In this document: positions 8,629 through 15,810 of the stretch, piece after piece
How positions within the stretch are numbered: position 1 is the first letter of the stretch
How the letters are laid out: every line of letters begins with the position of its first letter
Source of the DNA: JSC-12 sp033764965
GTDB lineage: Bacteria; Cyanobacteriota; Cyanobacteriia; Leptolyngbyales; Leptolyngbyaceae
Direction of reading: 5' to 3'
Length of the DNA stretch: 64,000 bases
NCBI GenBank assembly: GCA_033764965.1
Contig: JANRIN010000030.1
Coordinates: 17,540 to 81,539, forward strand
The notes under the pieces: model-generated
Databases searched by the model: none
Seen by the model: only the letters and a program-made list of their open reading frames with translations
What the model was told of the DNA's origin: nothing
Made by a program: the position numbers and the translations under genes

Positions 8629-9005
8629 GATGCCTCAACTCGTTGAACCATTGATTGAAAAGAGCGCTGCACCCAATGGACAACCCCAAAAATAACTCTC
8701 CGCAAACTCTGAGGGTGTCCGATCGCCCATAGGCTCAAACTCAAACAACATACTCCCAGAGAGAATAGGACAAAGGTTTGAATTTCGATGACTCCCACCA
8801 AAAGCCAGGTCAGGACGTGGAGCACCATCAACACCGATCCCGAGATCGCCAGTCCTGCTACTTGCCAGATGCGCGATTGAGGTTGGCTTACTCCCACAAA
8901 GATTAAGGCGAGTAACGTGAACAGCAGATTAAACGGCACTAAAACCGCACAAATCGCTACACAGTAATGATGGGAAAAAGCAAAAAGGGCGTTCAAATCC
9001 AGCAT
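8625..9005 (-). CDS. Small integral membrane protein, 126 aa
   Basis: Start chosen at the ATG at 9005 (MLDLNALFAFSHHYCVAIC). The frame is open to 9080, but the extra 25 residues look like leader. Three membrane helices are visible (VPFNLLFTLLALIFVG, LAISGSVLMVLHVLTWLLVGV, FVLFSLGVCCLSLSLWAIG). A His-His-Tyr-Cys cluster comes just after the N-terminus. The family is conserved in cyanobacteria to my knowledge but has no known function. It overlaps the DUF2232 gene by 4 bp, suggesting the two membrane proteins work together. Confidence 0.7.
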   Translation of the reverse strand: MLDLNALFAFSHHYCVAICAVLVPFNLLFTLLALIFVGVSQPQSRIWQVAGLAISGSVLMVLHVLTWLLVGVIEIQTFVLFSLGVCCLSLSLWAIGHPQSLRRVIFGVVHWVQRSFQSMVQRVEAS

Positions 9006-9121
9006 CAGAAAATTTCTTGCTTTAATATATATTTGCAAAACACTTCTCATTAGTATGAATTGTTTTATCCCAGGCGACATCGTATGTTGAGGGATGTAAC
9101 GTCAGCTCAACTAACCTCTAT

Positions 9122-10060
9122 TCACCCAAAGATGCTGAGATTGAGCGATCGCGTTAGCTTCTCCAGCAAAAACAATCCAGCAATGGAATTACCCGACTCG
9201 TCTAACGCAGGGCTGTAGCAAGCGATCGCCCCCCAACGAGGAACCACTGCCAGCAAAGCACCACTCACCCCTGACTTCGCCGGAACCCCGATTTGCACCG
9301 CAAACTGCCCGGAAGCTTCATACAATCCGCAGGTCAGCATCAGCGCGTTAACAATTTGTTGATGATTTCCAGCAATTTGCTCCTGGGGGTTTGCCAGCAA
9401 CATCCCAATCCGCGCCAGATCATCAATGGTTCCTGTCAAACAACAAATGTGGTTGTAGGTATCCAGGGCAGTGTCAACCGAGTCGAGATAACCCGCGTCT
9501 GCCATCAGGGAGGCGATCGCCCGATTCGTTTCATTTCCCACTGAGCGCACCGATGCCAGCATTTCTTCATCCAGGTAAAGACTGGCACCGGACAATTGAT
9601 TTAGCCATTGGCAGAGCGTCTGGCACCGCGTGGGGCTGTCCTGTCCCGGTAAACGGTCAGCCAGAGCGATCGCGCCGCTGTTGATCATCGGGTTGCGGGG
9701 AAATCCGCCATCAGATGAGAGTTGCGAGATCGAGTGAAAAGGCTGCTCTGAGGGTAACTTGCCAACTCTGGCGAACACCAATTCCTGCCCCATATGCTCC
9801 AGCAGAAACAGCAGCACAAACGGTTTGATCACGCTCATCAGGGCAAAGGGTTGTTTGCCATCGCCGATCGTGCAGGTTTCCCCATTCCCCATTTGCACCT
9901 GCACCGCCAGCCAACGACGGTTCACTGCCGCCAGCCGAGGAATGTAGTTGGGAATCCGCCCAGCATTTGCTTTGGCTCTTGCTTCAAAAAAGTGTTCATC
10001 CAACACGGTCTGAACCGATGCGCTGGATGGCATGGAAAAATCTGGCAAGATCGACTTCAC
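9122..10060 (-). CDS. glsA: Glutaminase
   Basis: 312 aa, the usual length of serine-dependent beta-lactamase-fold glutaminases that hydrolyse L-glutamine to glutamate and ammonia. The catalytic S-x-x-K is Ser76-Val-Ile-Lys79 (within FALMSVIKPF). Further family blocks are PRNPMINSGAIA, SVGNETNRAIA and the C-terminal PAKSGVSGALLAVVP. It starts 19 bp after the ccmK4 stop on the same strand, so it may be cotranscribed with the carboxysome shell genes. That pairing is odd and could be simple read-through. Confidence 0.93.
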   Translation of the reverse strand: MKSILPDFSMPSSASVQTVLDEHFFEARAKANAGRIPNYIPRLAAVNRRWLAVQVQMGNGETCTIGDGKQPFALMSVIKPFVLLFLLEHMGQELVFARVGKLPSEQPFHSISQLSSDGGFPRNPMINSGAIALADRLPGQDSPTRCQTLCQWLNQLSGASLYLDEEMLASVRSVGNETNRAIASLMADAGYLDSVDTALDTYNHICCLTGTIDDLARIGMLLANPQEQIAGNHQQIVNALMLTCGLYEASGQFAVQIGVPAKSGVSGALLAVVPRWGAIACYSPALDESGNSIAGLFLLEKLTRSLNLSIFG

Positions 10061-10079
10061 CTATTCAATCGCTAACTCG

Positions 10080-10439
10080 TTATTGCCCTGGCAAGCTACC
10101 CGGAGCGCCCAAAAGCGGACGACCCTCCACCGCTGCTCGGAAACGTTCCACCTCATCGCTAAAGCCGATCGGCAACACCACTTCCACGTTTTCGTGAGGG
10201 TTGGGAATAATCACCCAGGTTTCCACCGTCCCGCCTTCCACCTTGCTGGCTGCATCTACTCCCGCTTCCACCGCTCGCTTCACTTCCGAAACATCGCCTC
10301 GAATGTTGACCGTGAACCGGGCACTTCCCGCGCGAATATAGCCCACCAACGTAATCCGACCCGCTTTTACCATCGCATCAGCAGCAGCTAACACAGCAGG
10401 AAAGCCTTTCGTTTCAATTGATCCAACCGCTTGCGGCAT
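10080..10439 (-). CDS. ccmK4: Carboxysome shell hexamer protein CcmK4
   Basis: 119 aa with one BMC domain. The K4-type signature is clear: VGSIETKGFP, AADAMVKAGRITLVGYIRAGSARFTVNIRGDVSEV in order, then TWVIIPNPHENVEVVLPI. The protein forms hexamers that tile the beta-carboxysome shell, with a central pore for metabolite passage. A GGGAG ribosome-binding site lies 8 bases upstream of the ATG. It follows ccmK3 by 86 bp, giving the conserved ccmK3-ccmK4 satellite pair located away from the main ccmKLMNO operon. Confidence 0.93.
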   Translation of the reverse strand: MPQAVGSIETKGFPAVLAAADAMVKAGRITLVGYIRAGSARFTVNIRGDVSEVKRAVEAGVDAASKVEGGTVETWVIIPNPHENVEVVLPIGFSDEVERFRAAVEGRPLLGAPGSLPGQ

Positions 10440-10525
10440 TACGAGTCTCCCAATCCAGTGAACGATAAGTAAACAAAGACAGAATTATAAAAGTTAAGTT
10501 AAAAAGTTGCGTTAGTAGGAAGCCG

Positions 10526-10837
10526 TCATACCCGAAACCGCTCGACCCGACTGGTGAACTCGATCGGCATGACACTCTCCACATTTTCCGGCGGGTTGGG
10601 CACGATGTAGTGGGAAACAAGCCTTTTCCCTGGAGGCGTGGCATTCGCGGCTGCCCGACCTGCTTCTACTGCCCGCCGCACTTCGGCTGTGCGTCCGCGT
10701 ACTGCCACCAGAAACTCAGCCCGTTCTGCCAAGCCAAAATAAACTAACGTAACGGCTCCAGATTTGACCATCGCATCTGCGGCAGCGATCACAGGCGGAA
10801 ATCCATCAGTCTGAATGACTCCAACAGCAAGTGGCAT
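10526..10837 (-). CDS. ccmK3: Carboxysome shell protein CcmK3
   Basis: 103 aa from the ATG at 10837, which has a clear AGGAG site in front (AGGAGACTTGATG). The upstream in-frame ATG at 10876 is less likely. The BMC domain opens with MPLAVGVIQTDGFPPVIAA and ends with SHYIVPNPPENVESVMPI. The pore region lacks the RAGSARF loop of CcmK4 and reads FGLAERAEF, as in CcmK3 paralogues. Published work on the family indicates CcmK3 does not form hexamers alone but mixes with CcmK4. First gene of the pair. Confidence 0.9.
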   Translation of the reverse strand: MPLAVGVIQTDGFPPVIAAADAMVKSGAVTLVYFGLAERAEFLVAVRGRTAEVRRAVEAGRAAANATPPGKRLVSHYIVPNPPENVESVMPIEFTSRVERFRV

Positions 10838-10914
10838 CAAGTCTCCTAAGCAATGCGGTAATAGCACAGCTAACATTCTACGCGCCTTTTTGCCTATTTT
10901 TAGTAACTTTGTTG

Positions 10915-10951
10915 GGGGATAGGTGAGTGGGTGGATGAGTGGGTGGATGGG
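10915..10951. repeat. Short tandem repeat, GGGTGGATGA units
   Basis: Tandem GTGGGTGGATGA / GTGGGTGGATGG units fill the spacer just after the GTPase stop. The same word (CATCCACCCAC on the other strand) recurs inside a coding region near 34190. Confidence 0.65.
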
Positions 10952-12307
10952 TTATTTGCGATCGCCGGATTGCTTGAAGCGTTGTTTTGCCAGGTCGAAG
11001 GCTTCCCGCATGGTGGCTTGAATTTTTGCCGGGTCGGGTTTCTTGCCACCCATGACATCCCCAAAGTAAACACAAGCGGCTTCTCCCAGTGCCCAAGTGT
11101 AAGCCCCTGCCCAGGATGCCGCAATCACGCTACCAAAGCCAGGAATAAACTTAATTAACTCGCGCCCGATCGCCTGTGCTGCAAAGCCGCCTGCGATCGC
11201 ACTGACTAACCCACCTGCCTGGGAGGGAGACAGGGTTTGCCCATACAACTGCCCGATCGCGACCACCATTGTCACTTGAAGCGTCGTCAGCACGGGCATG
11301 GTCGCAAAAGGGAGGGGAACCGCTGCCAGCGTTCCCGCCATGATCGAGAAGGGCAAAATATATCGTCGTCCCACATCGCGGTATAAATCGCCAATCCGCT
11401 TACCTGCATTACCCTCTAACAACTGGTGAATGGTGCGGGCTTCAGCTTCGGGCAATAAATCCGTGAGGGCAGTGCTGAAGGCTTCGAGTCCGTAAAAAAC
11501 AGGCATGTACCCATCTTCTTCCAGGGTGAAGTCGATCAAAACGGCACGATCGCACATAGGTTTGAAGGTGGCTTGCAAGGCGGCAAAAGCGCGATTGACT
11601 GCCTCAAAGGTAGGAGGATATTCCGGATGATTCTCGGCTTCAGGCGGGTAGAGTTCGTGCAGGGAGGTGACTGCTAGAAGACAGGGAATTTCGGGATGGT
11701 CTGCCCGCAACTGTTGGGCAATTTGGCGCAAGGTGTCGGTGGCAAAATCCGAGATCTTGACGGTCAAGATCAAAATCCTGGCACGTCGATCGCTAGCTTC
11801 TAATTCTCCCGTTAGTTCTTGAATCACCGCCTGGGTGTCTTGATTCACGTCGCCCAGCCCAACCGTATCGGTAAAAATCAGTAGCGGCAAATTTTCGGTT
11901 GGGTAGGCGTAGCGCTGGGTGTGTTGGGTATGGGGACGAAAGCCCTGTCCCACAATTTCCGCAGATACACCTGTCAACCCTCGCACGATCGAGCTTTTTC
12001 CAGCTTGAGGTTTGCCCAACAGCAACGCCTCTGTGGTGGGTAGTTCTGCTCGGACGGTTTCTAAGATTTCGGCAATTTGCTCCTCGTTGACGCTGAACCA
12101 GCCCACGATCGTCTTTGCAACTTGATCCGCAGGCAGAAAATGTTTCACGCGATCGCCAAACACATTAACTGCCTCTGACACCTTCGACCAGGGTGAAGCT
12201 TCAGAGGCAGATTGAGGATTTAGTTTGGTTGATGCGTCACCAGGCTTTGGTACATCTGGTTCGATAGCATCAGCCTCATGGGGTTGAGTCATCGTTGGCA
12301 AGCCCAA
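10952..12307 (-). CDS. GTPase with DUF697 membrane domain
   Basis: 451 aa; the ATG at 12292 (MTQPHEAD) is an alternative start. The GTP-binding half (about residues 95-300) has a P-loop LLLGKPQAGKSSIVRGL, a switch/G3 motif FTDTVGLGD and a long Ras-like fold continuing to LLAVTSLHELYP. The C-terminal third is the DUF697 region with hydrophobic helices (ILPFSIMAGTLAAVPLPFA, GLVSAIAGGFAAQAIG). Such proteins are YcjF/Era-like GTPases associated with membranes, with no established role in cyanobacteria. It follows the DUF2973 gene by about 11-26 bp, so they are probably one transcript. Confidence 0.85.
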   Translation of the reverse strand: MGLPTMTQPHEADAIEPDVPKPGDASTKLNPQSASEASPWSKVSEAVNVFGDRVKHFLPADQVAKTIVGWFSVNEEQIAEILETVRAELPTTEALLLGKPQAGKSSIVRGLTGVSAEIVGQGFRPHTQHTQRYAYPTENLPLLIFTDTVGLGDVNQDTQAVIQELTGELEASDRRARILILTVKISDFATDTLRQIAQQLRADHPEIPCLLAVTSLHELYPPEAENHPEYPPTFEAVNRAFAALQATFKPMCDRAVLIDFTLEEDGYMPVFYGLEAFSTALTDLLPEAEARTIHQLLEGNAGKRIGDLYRDVGRRYILPFSIMAGTLAAVPLPFATMPVLTTLQVTMVVAIGQLYGQTLSPSQAGGLVSAIAGGFAAQAIGRELIKFIPGFGSVIAASWAGAYTWALGEAACVYFGDVMGGKKPDPAKIQATMREAFDLAKQRFKQSGDRK

Positions 12308-12318
12308 ACTCGGCTGAA

Positions 12319-12624
12319 CTACTGGTCTTCCCGCAAGTCACTGTTGAGATTGCTAGAACCGGGAGACGATTCGTAGAGGGCATCGAGTTGCTCCCGCGCA
12401 TCTTCTACCGTCATCGATCGCATCACCAGCAACGGCTCATTAATTAGATTGCCACTTGCGTCTAGGAATTCCGGATGGGGTGGGCTTTGTCGGGATGCAG
12501 AATTCCGGTTGCCGTAAGGACGCTGAGAGTCGATACCCAAAGAAATCAGATTGCGAATCAGGTTAGAAATCGCTAGTACGGCAAGGATGGTAAAAGCAAT
12601 TATGTATAGGAGATGGAGTACCAT
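12319..12624 (-). CDS. DUF2973 membrane protein
   Basis: 101 aa from the ATG at 12624 (MVLHLLYIIAFTILAVLAI), which has an AGGA site 8 bases upstream. The frame is open eight codons further. One N-terminal transmembrane helix precedes a hydrophilic tail with the family pattern LINEPLLVMRSMTVEDAREQLDALYESSP. DUF2973 is restricted to cyanobacteria and uncharacterised. It sits between DUF2605 and the DUF697 GTPase, all on the minus strand. Confidence 0.82.
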   Translation of the reverse strand: MVLHLLYIIAFTILAVLAISNLIRNLISLGIDSQRPYGNRNSASRQSPPHPEFLDASGNLINEPLLVMRSMTVEDAREQLDALYESSPGSSNLNSDLREDQ

Positions 12625-12731
12625 AGCGCGTTCCTCAGGTGTGGACAACTCAGTTGTTAAAGGGCTTTTTGGTTAAAACAAAATCAACAGATTCAGGATT
12701 CATTTAGTATCGCAAAACACCCGATCGATTC

Positions 12732-13064
12732 CTAGCCTTCTGAAGAGGGAGTCACAGATTCTTGCCGAAATCGATTGGAAACCTGCCAACATTCCGACAC
12801 CAGATGGTGCCAGGGGGTCAACGCCGCAGCTTCCACCCCGACCTTCCCATCCGTTGCCCTAAACAATGCCTGAGCCGCACTCACCTCTTGTTTGGCTTGA
12901 TTCACCCGTGCCATCAGATCTGCTTGTTGCTCAAAGGTCATAAATGAGAGTTCGGTGGATTCCAGAAATGTTAGCGATCGCTCAAACCAGTACTGAAAAT
13001 CCTCTAAAAGAGGCTCCAGGATGGACTTAAGTAGCTCAGGATCAGCCGAATTGGAAAAAGACAT
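12732..13064 (-). CDS. DUF2605 family protein
   Basis: 110 aa, soluble and helical. The family opening is visible (DPELLKSILEPLLEDFQYWFER), with a Trp-His-Leu core later (TPWHHLVSECW). DUF2605 is a cyanobacterial family of unknown function. It usually neighbours DUF2973, as here, which suggests a shared task; that is inference from context. It is the first gene of the minus-strand run toward the GTPase. Confidence 0.82.
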   Translation of the reverse strand: MSFSNSADPELLKSILEPLLEDFQYWFERSLTFLESTELSFMTFEQQADLMARVNQAKQEVSAAQALFRATDGKVGVEAAALTPWHHLVSECWQVSNRFRQESVTPSSEG

Positions 13065-13547
13065 AAATTGAGATAAATCTAACGCCTACATTCCTCTATC
13101 TTATCGCTTTTTAAGTTTCTTCATGATTCTTTACCTATCTTTAGATGAGCAATGCTGACTTGAAAACCTTGAGATCAATCTCAGGCTCAAAGCTGAAACC
13201 TATTGAAACAGGTTGAAAACCCTTACCTAACAAGTTTTTCCAGTTAGTTAAACTGACTTGTGCTCGTAAACCCAAACTTTAGTTCAGGGCTTAAGCCAGT
13301 CCTACTCATCTTTAAGAGGCGCTAGGTAGTCAATAGATTAAGTTGCCGACTTCCCCCAGACATAGGCTAGACTGAATTATTGTTCAGTGATTGTCTGGAG
13401 TACATGGTTTTCTGGAAGCTCCGAATTCAGCTTGTTCATCCCTTCGCCAATGACGAAACAGGGCGAACTAGGTAGGGGCGTGGTTTTTAGCCCCCTTGTC
13501 GCGATCGCCATTCGTTTAAAAGCCTGAAATCATTTTGGAGTTTAACC
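13065..13547. other. Intergenic region upstream of thrS
   Basis: No gene seen. It contains a small hairpin CCTTGAGAT-CA-ATCTCAGG at 13168-13185 and a weaker AACCT/AGGTT stem near 13200-13220, so a structured leader is possible. It ends with a GGAG site 8 bases before the thrS ATG. No T-box-like specifier structure was recognised. Confidence 0.5.
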
Positions 13548-15383
13548 ATGTCTGCTGTTCAAGCCAGCCCTGCGCTAGAAGAAAATCAGCCGGAAAAGAT
13601 TCACCTGCCCCGCACCAGTGAGTCTGAAGCCCTCAAGAAGATTCGCCACACCACCTCTCATGTGATGGCGATGGCGGTGCAAAAATTATTTCCTAAAGCC
13701 CAGGTGACGATCGGTCCCTGGATCGAGGATGGGTTTTACTACGACTTTGACAGCCCTGAACCCTTTGCCGAAAAAGATCTGAAAGCCATCAAAAAAGAAA
13801 TGGCAAAGATTATTCGCAAAAAGTTACCCGTCATTCGGGAAGAGGTGAGCCGGGAAGAAGCCGCAGCACGCATCAAAGCCGTGAATGAACCCTACAAACT
13901 AGAGATCCTGGAAGGTTTGGAAGAACCCATCACTATTTACCACCTGGGGGAAGGCTGGTGGGATTTGTGCGCCGGACCTCACGTTGAAAATACGAGTGAG
14001 CTGAATCCCGACGCGATCGATCTCTTGAGCGTTGCCGGGGCTTACTGGCGTGGGGATGAAACCAAAGCCCAGCTTCAGCGGATTTATGGCACTGCTTGGG
14101 AAACTCCAGAGCAGTTGGCAGAGTTCAAGCGCCGCAAAGAAGAAGCCCTGCGCCGAGATCACCGTAAGCTGGGAAAAGAGCTAGGCTTGTTTATTTTTGC
14201 GGATCCAGTCGGTCCTGGGTTGCCATTATGGACTCCCAAAGGAACGGTGCTGCGATCGACCCTGGAAGATTTCCTCAAACAAGAACAACTCAAGCGCGGC
14301 TACCAACCTGTGGTTACGCCCCATATTGCTCGCGTTGACCTGTTCAAAACCTCCGGGCACTGGCAGAAATATCGAGAAGATTTGTTCCCGATGATGGCGG
14401 AGGACGATGAAGCCCGATCTCACGAGCAAGGCTTTGTGTTGAAGGCGATGAACTGTCCTTTCCATATCCAAATTTACAAGAGTGAACTGCGATCGTACCG
14501 GGAACTGCCCATGCGGTTAGCAGAATTTGGTACGGTCTATCGCTACGAGCAGTCGGGCGAGTTAGGAGGGTTAACCAGGGTCAGAGGTTTTACTCAAGAC
14601 GATGCCCATTTGTTTGTTACACCTGAACAACTTGATGATGAGTTTCTCAACGTTGTAGACCTGATTCAGTCTGTGTTTAAGGCATTGCAATTGGGCAACG
14701 CATTTAGGGCGCGATTAAGTTTCCGAGATCCCAATTCCGATAAATACATTGGCTTAGATGATGCGTGGGAAAAGGCGCAGAATGCAATTCGTCGAGCCGT
14801 GGAAAAAATTGGAATGCCTCATTTTGAGGGGATTGGAGAAGCGGCTTTTTATGGTCCCAAGCTAGATTTCATGTTCAATGATGCGCTCGATCGGGAATGG
14901 CAACTCGGCACTGTTCAGGTCGATTACAACTTGCCGGAACGATTTGAACTGGAGTACGTTGCCGAAGACGGCACCCGTAAACGTCCTGTGATGATCCACC
15001 GCGCCCCCTTCGGATCCTTGGAACGATTGATCGGGATTCTGATCGAAGAGTATGCGGGAGATTTTCCGCTGTGGCTGGCTCCCACGCAAATCCGTTTGCT
15101 GCCGGTCGGCGAGGAACAGGTTGCTTTTACCAAACAAGTTGCCAGCCAAATGGTGATGTTAGGCATTCGTGCCGAAGCCGACACCAGCGGCGAACGCTTG
15201 GGCAAACTGATCCGCAATGCCGAAAAGGAAAAAATTCCCGTGATGGCAGTGGTGGGCGCAAAGGAGGTCGAAGCCAACGCCCTCAGTATCCGTACTCGTG
15301 CCTCTGGCGAACTAGGTGCTGTGCCTGTGGATGAAGTGATTCATCGCCTCAAAGCGGCAAATCAGGAACACGGCAATTTTTGA
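13548..15383 (+). CDS. thrS: Threonyl-tRNA synthetase, short form without TGS domain
   Basis: 611 aa; charges tRNA-Thr with threonine. It starts directly with the editing (SAD) domain, with zinc-type His motifs HTTSHVMAMAV near residue 34 and CAGPHVENT near residue 145. The N-terminal TGS domain of the E. coli enzyme is absent. Class II motifs follow: motif 2 FGTVYRYEQSGELGGLTRVRGFTQDD and motif 3 HRAPFGSLERLIG. The catalytic zinc ligands Cys (MNCPFH) and two His are present. A C-terminal anticodon-binding domain ends the protein (LPVGEEQ, ADTSGERLGKLIRNAEKEKIP). The downstream gap holds the aroF leader. Confidence 0.96.
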   Translation: MSAVQASPALEENQPEKIHLPRTSESEALKKIRHTTSHVMAMAVQKLFPKAQVTIGPWIEDGFYYDFDSPEPFAEKDLKAIKKEMAKIIRKKLPVIREEVSREEAAARIKAVNEPYKLEILEGLEEPITIYHLGEGWWDLCAGPHVENTSELNPDAIDLLSVAGAYWRGDETKAQLQRIYGTAWETPEQLAEFKRRKEEALRRDHRKLGKELGLFIFADPVGPGLPLWTPKGTVLRSTLEDFLKQEQLKRGYQPVVTPHIARVDLFKTSGHWQKYREDLFPMMAEDDEARSHEQGFVLKAMNCPFHIQIYKSELRSYRELPMRLAEFGTVYRYEQSGELGGLTRVRGFTQDDAHLFVTPEQLDDEFLNVVDLIQSVFKALQLGNAFRARLSFRDPNSDKYIGLDDAWEKAQNAIRRAVEKIGMPHFEGIGEAAFYGPKLDFMFNDALDREWQLGTVQVDYNLPERFELEYVAEDGTRKRPVMIHRAPFGSLERLIGILIEEYAGDFPLWLAPTQIRLLPVGEEQVAFTKQVASQMVMLGIRAEADTSGERLGKLIRNAEKEKIPVMAVVGAKEVEANALSIRTRASGELGAVPVDEVIHRLKAANQEHGNF

Positions 15384-15393
15384 TCCGTGTAAC

Positions 15394-15421
15394 TTGACGC
15401 TTGCCGAATTTGTTTGATAAG
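15394..15421 (+). promoter_or_regulatory. Candidate sigma-70-type promoter for the aroF leader
   Basis: TTGACG at 15394-15399 (5 of 6 to the -35 consensus), a 16-base spacer, then GATAAG at 15416-15421 (4 of 6 to the -10). Predicted start near 15428 would place the first leader ATG about 27 bases into the transcript. Inferred by eye; read-through from thrS is the alternative. Confidence 0.4.
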
Positions 15422-15454
15422 TTCGCTATAGAACAGCAAAGTATTTTTGGCATC

Positions 15455-15508
15455 ATGAGTAGCACATCCTTCTTTTATTTTTGGTTTCCCACGGTTCATC
15501 TGGAGTGA
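15455..15508 (+). CDS. Aromatic-rich leader peptide 1 of the aroF attenuator, 17 aa
   Basis: Short ORF MSSTSFFYFWFPTVHLE. Residues 6-11 are six aromatics in a row (Phe-Phe-Tyr-Phe-Trp-Phe). The stop codon at 15506-15508 sits inside the 5' arm of a long hairpin that competes with a terminator. By analogy with trp, phe and tyr leader peptides, a ribosome stalled on these codons when charged aromatic tRNAs are scarce would allow read-through into aroF. No strong ribosome-binding site is visible, as for many cyanobacterial genes. The ORF is too short for length-based gene finding; codon content and RNA context are the evidence. Confidence 0.75.
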   Translation: MSSTSFFYFWFPTVHLE

Positions 15509-15551
15509 GCAAGGTACTTGCTGAACTTCTCCAGATGAGCCGCAGAAACCA
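15482..15551 (+). promoter_or_regulatory. Antiterminator hairpin of aroF attenuator 1
   Basis: TGGTTTC (15482-15488) pairs with GAAACCA (15545-15551). 15492-15505 pairs with 15529-15542 over 14 bp including one G-U. A nested hairpin AGCAAG-GTA-CTTGCT lies at 15508-15522. The helix sequesters the whole 5' arm of the terminator at 15539-15545, so the two structures exclude each other. Confidence 0.7.
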
Positions 15552-15565
15552 ATCTGCGGCTTTTT
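15539..15565 (+). terminator. Intrinsic terminator of attenuator 1
   Basis: Perfect 7-bp stem GCCGCAG / CTGCGGC (15539-15545 with 15554-15560), 8-base loop, then TTTTT. It may also serve as the thrS terminator. In the attenuation model it forms when leader peptide 1 is translated to its stop. Confidence 0.85.
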
Positions 15566-15636
15566 AATTGCCGGATTCTTAATTGCCAAATTTCACGCCA
15601 GTAAACCTTTAACCTTTATCGATTCAGCTTTTATCT

Positions 15637-15699
15637 ATGTGTTGCTTCAGTAGTTGGTTTTTCGGATTTTATTTTTGGTCCAGGGAACATCCCCGGTGA
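15637..15699 (+). CDS. Aromatic-rich leader peptide 2 of the aroF attenuator, 20 aa
   Basis: Second short ORF, opening MCCFSSWFFGFYFWS and ending REHPR. Eight of 20 residues are aromatic (five Phe, two Trp, one Tyr). It shares the core Phe-Tyr-Phe-Trp and the DNA word TTTTATTTTTGGT with leader 1. Its stop codon overlaps the region that can form either an early hairpin or the antiterminator. The downstream terminator at 15726-15751 completes a second attenuator. Translation initiation has no obvious Shine-Dalgarno. Confidence 0.75.
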   Translation: MCCFSSWFFGFYFWSREHPR

Positions 15700-15731
15700 G
15701 TTTGTTGTGCATTGATTCACACAAGCCCGGG
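15692..15731 (+). promoter_or_regulatory. Antiterminator of aroF attenuator 2
   Basis: CCCGG (15692-15696) can pair with CCGGG (15727-15731), enclosing a second helix TTGTG (15705-15709) with CACAA (15720-15724). This blocks the 5' arm of the terminator. An earlier hairpin GGGA-ACA-TCCC (15683-15693) competes for the same upstream bases, giving the usual three-way choice. The helices are short, so this one is less certain than attenuator 1. Confidence 0.5.
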
Positions 15732-15751
15732 ACTTAGGTTCCGGGTTTTTT
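15726..15751 (+). terminator. Intrinsic terminator of attenuator 2
   Basis: Stem CCCGGGA / TTCCGGG (15726-15732 with 15739-15745, one G-U), 6-base loop, then TTTTTT. It lies 59 bases before the aroF start codon, so it can only act as a conditional terminator for aroF. Confidence 0.85.
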
Positions 15752-15810
15752 GTTTGCCTTCTCTCGTTCATGACTCGTTTGTTTATTCCATATTTCCAGG
15801 AGATTTCGTT

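Noticed and set aside
15712..15810. Upstream extension of aroF (start at 15712)
   Set aside because: It would translate through the attenuator terminator and lacks a ribosome-binding site; the GTG at 15811 has AGGAG at proper spacing.
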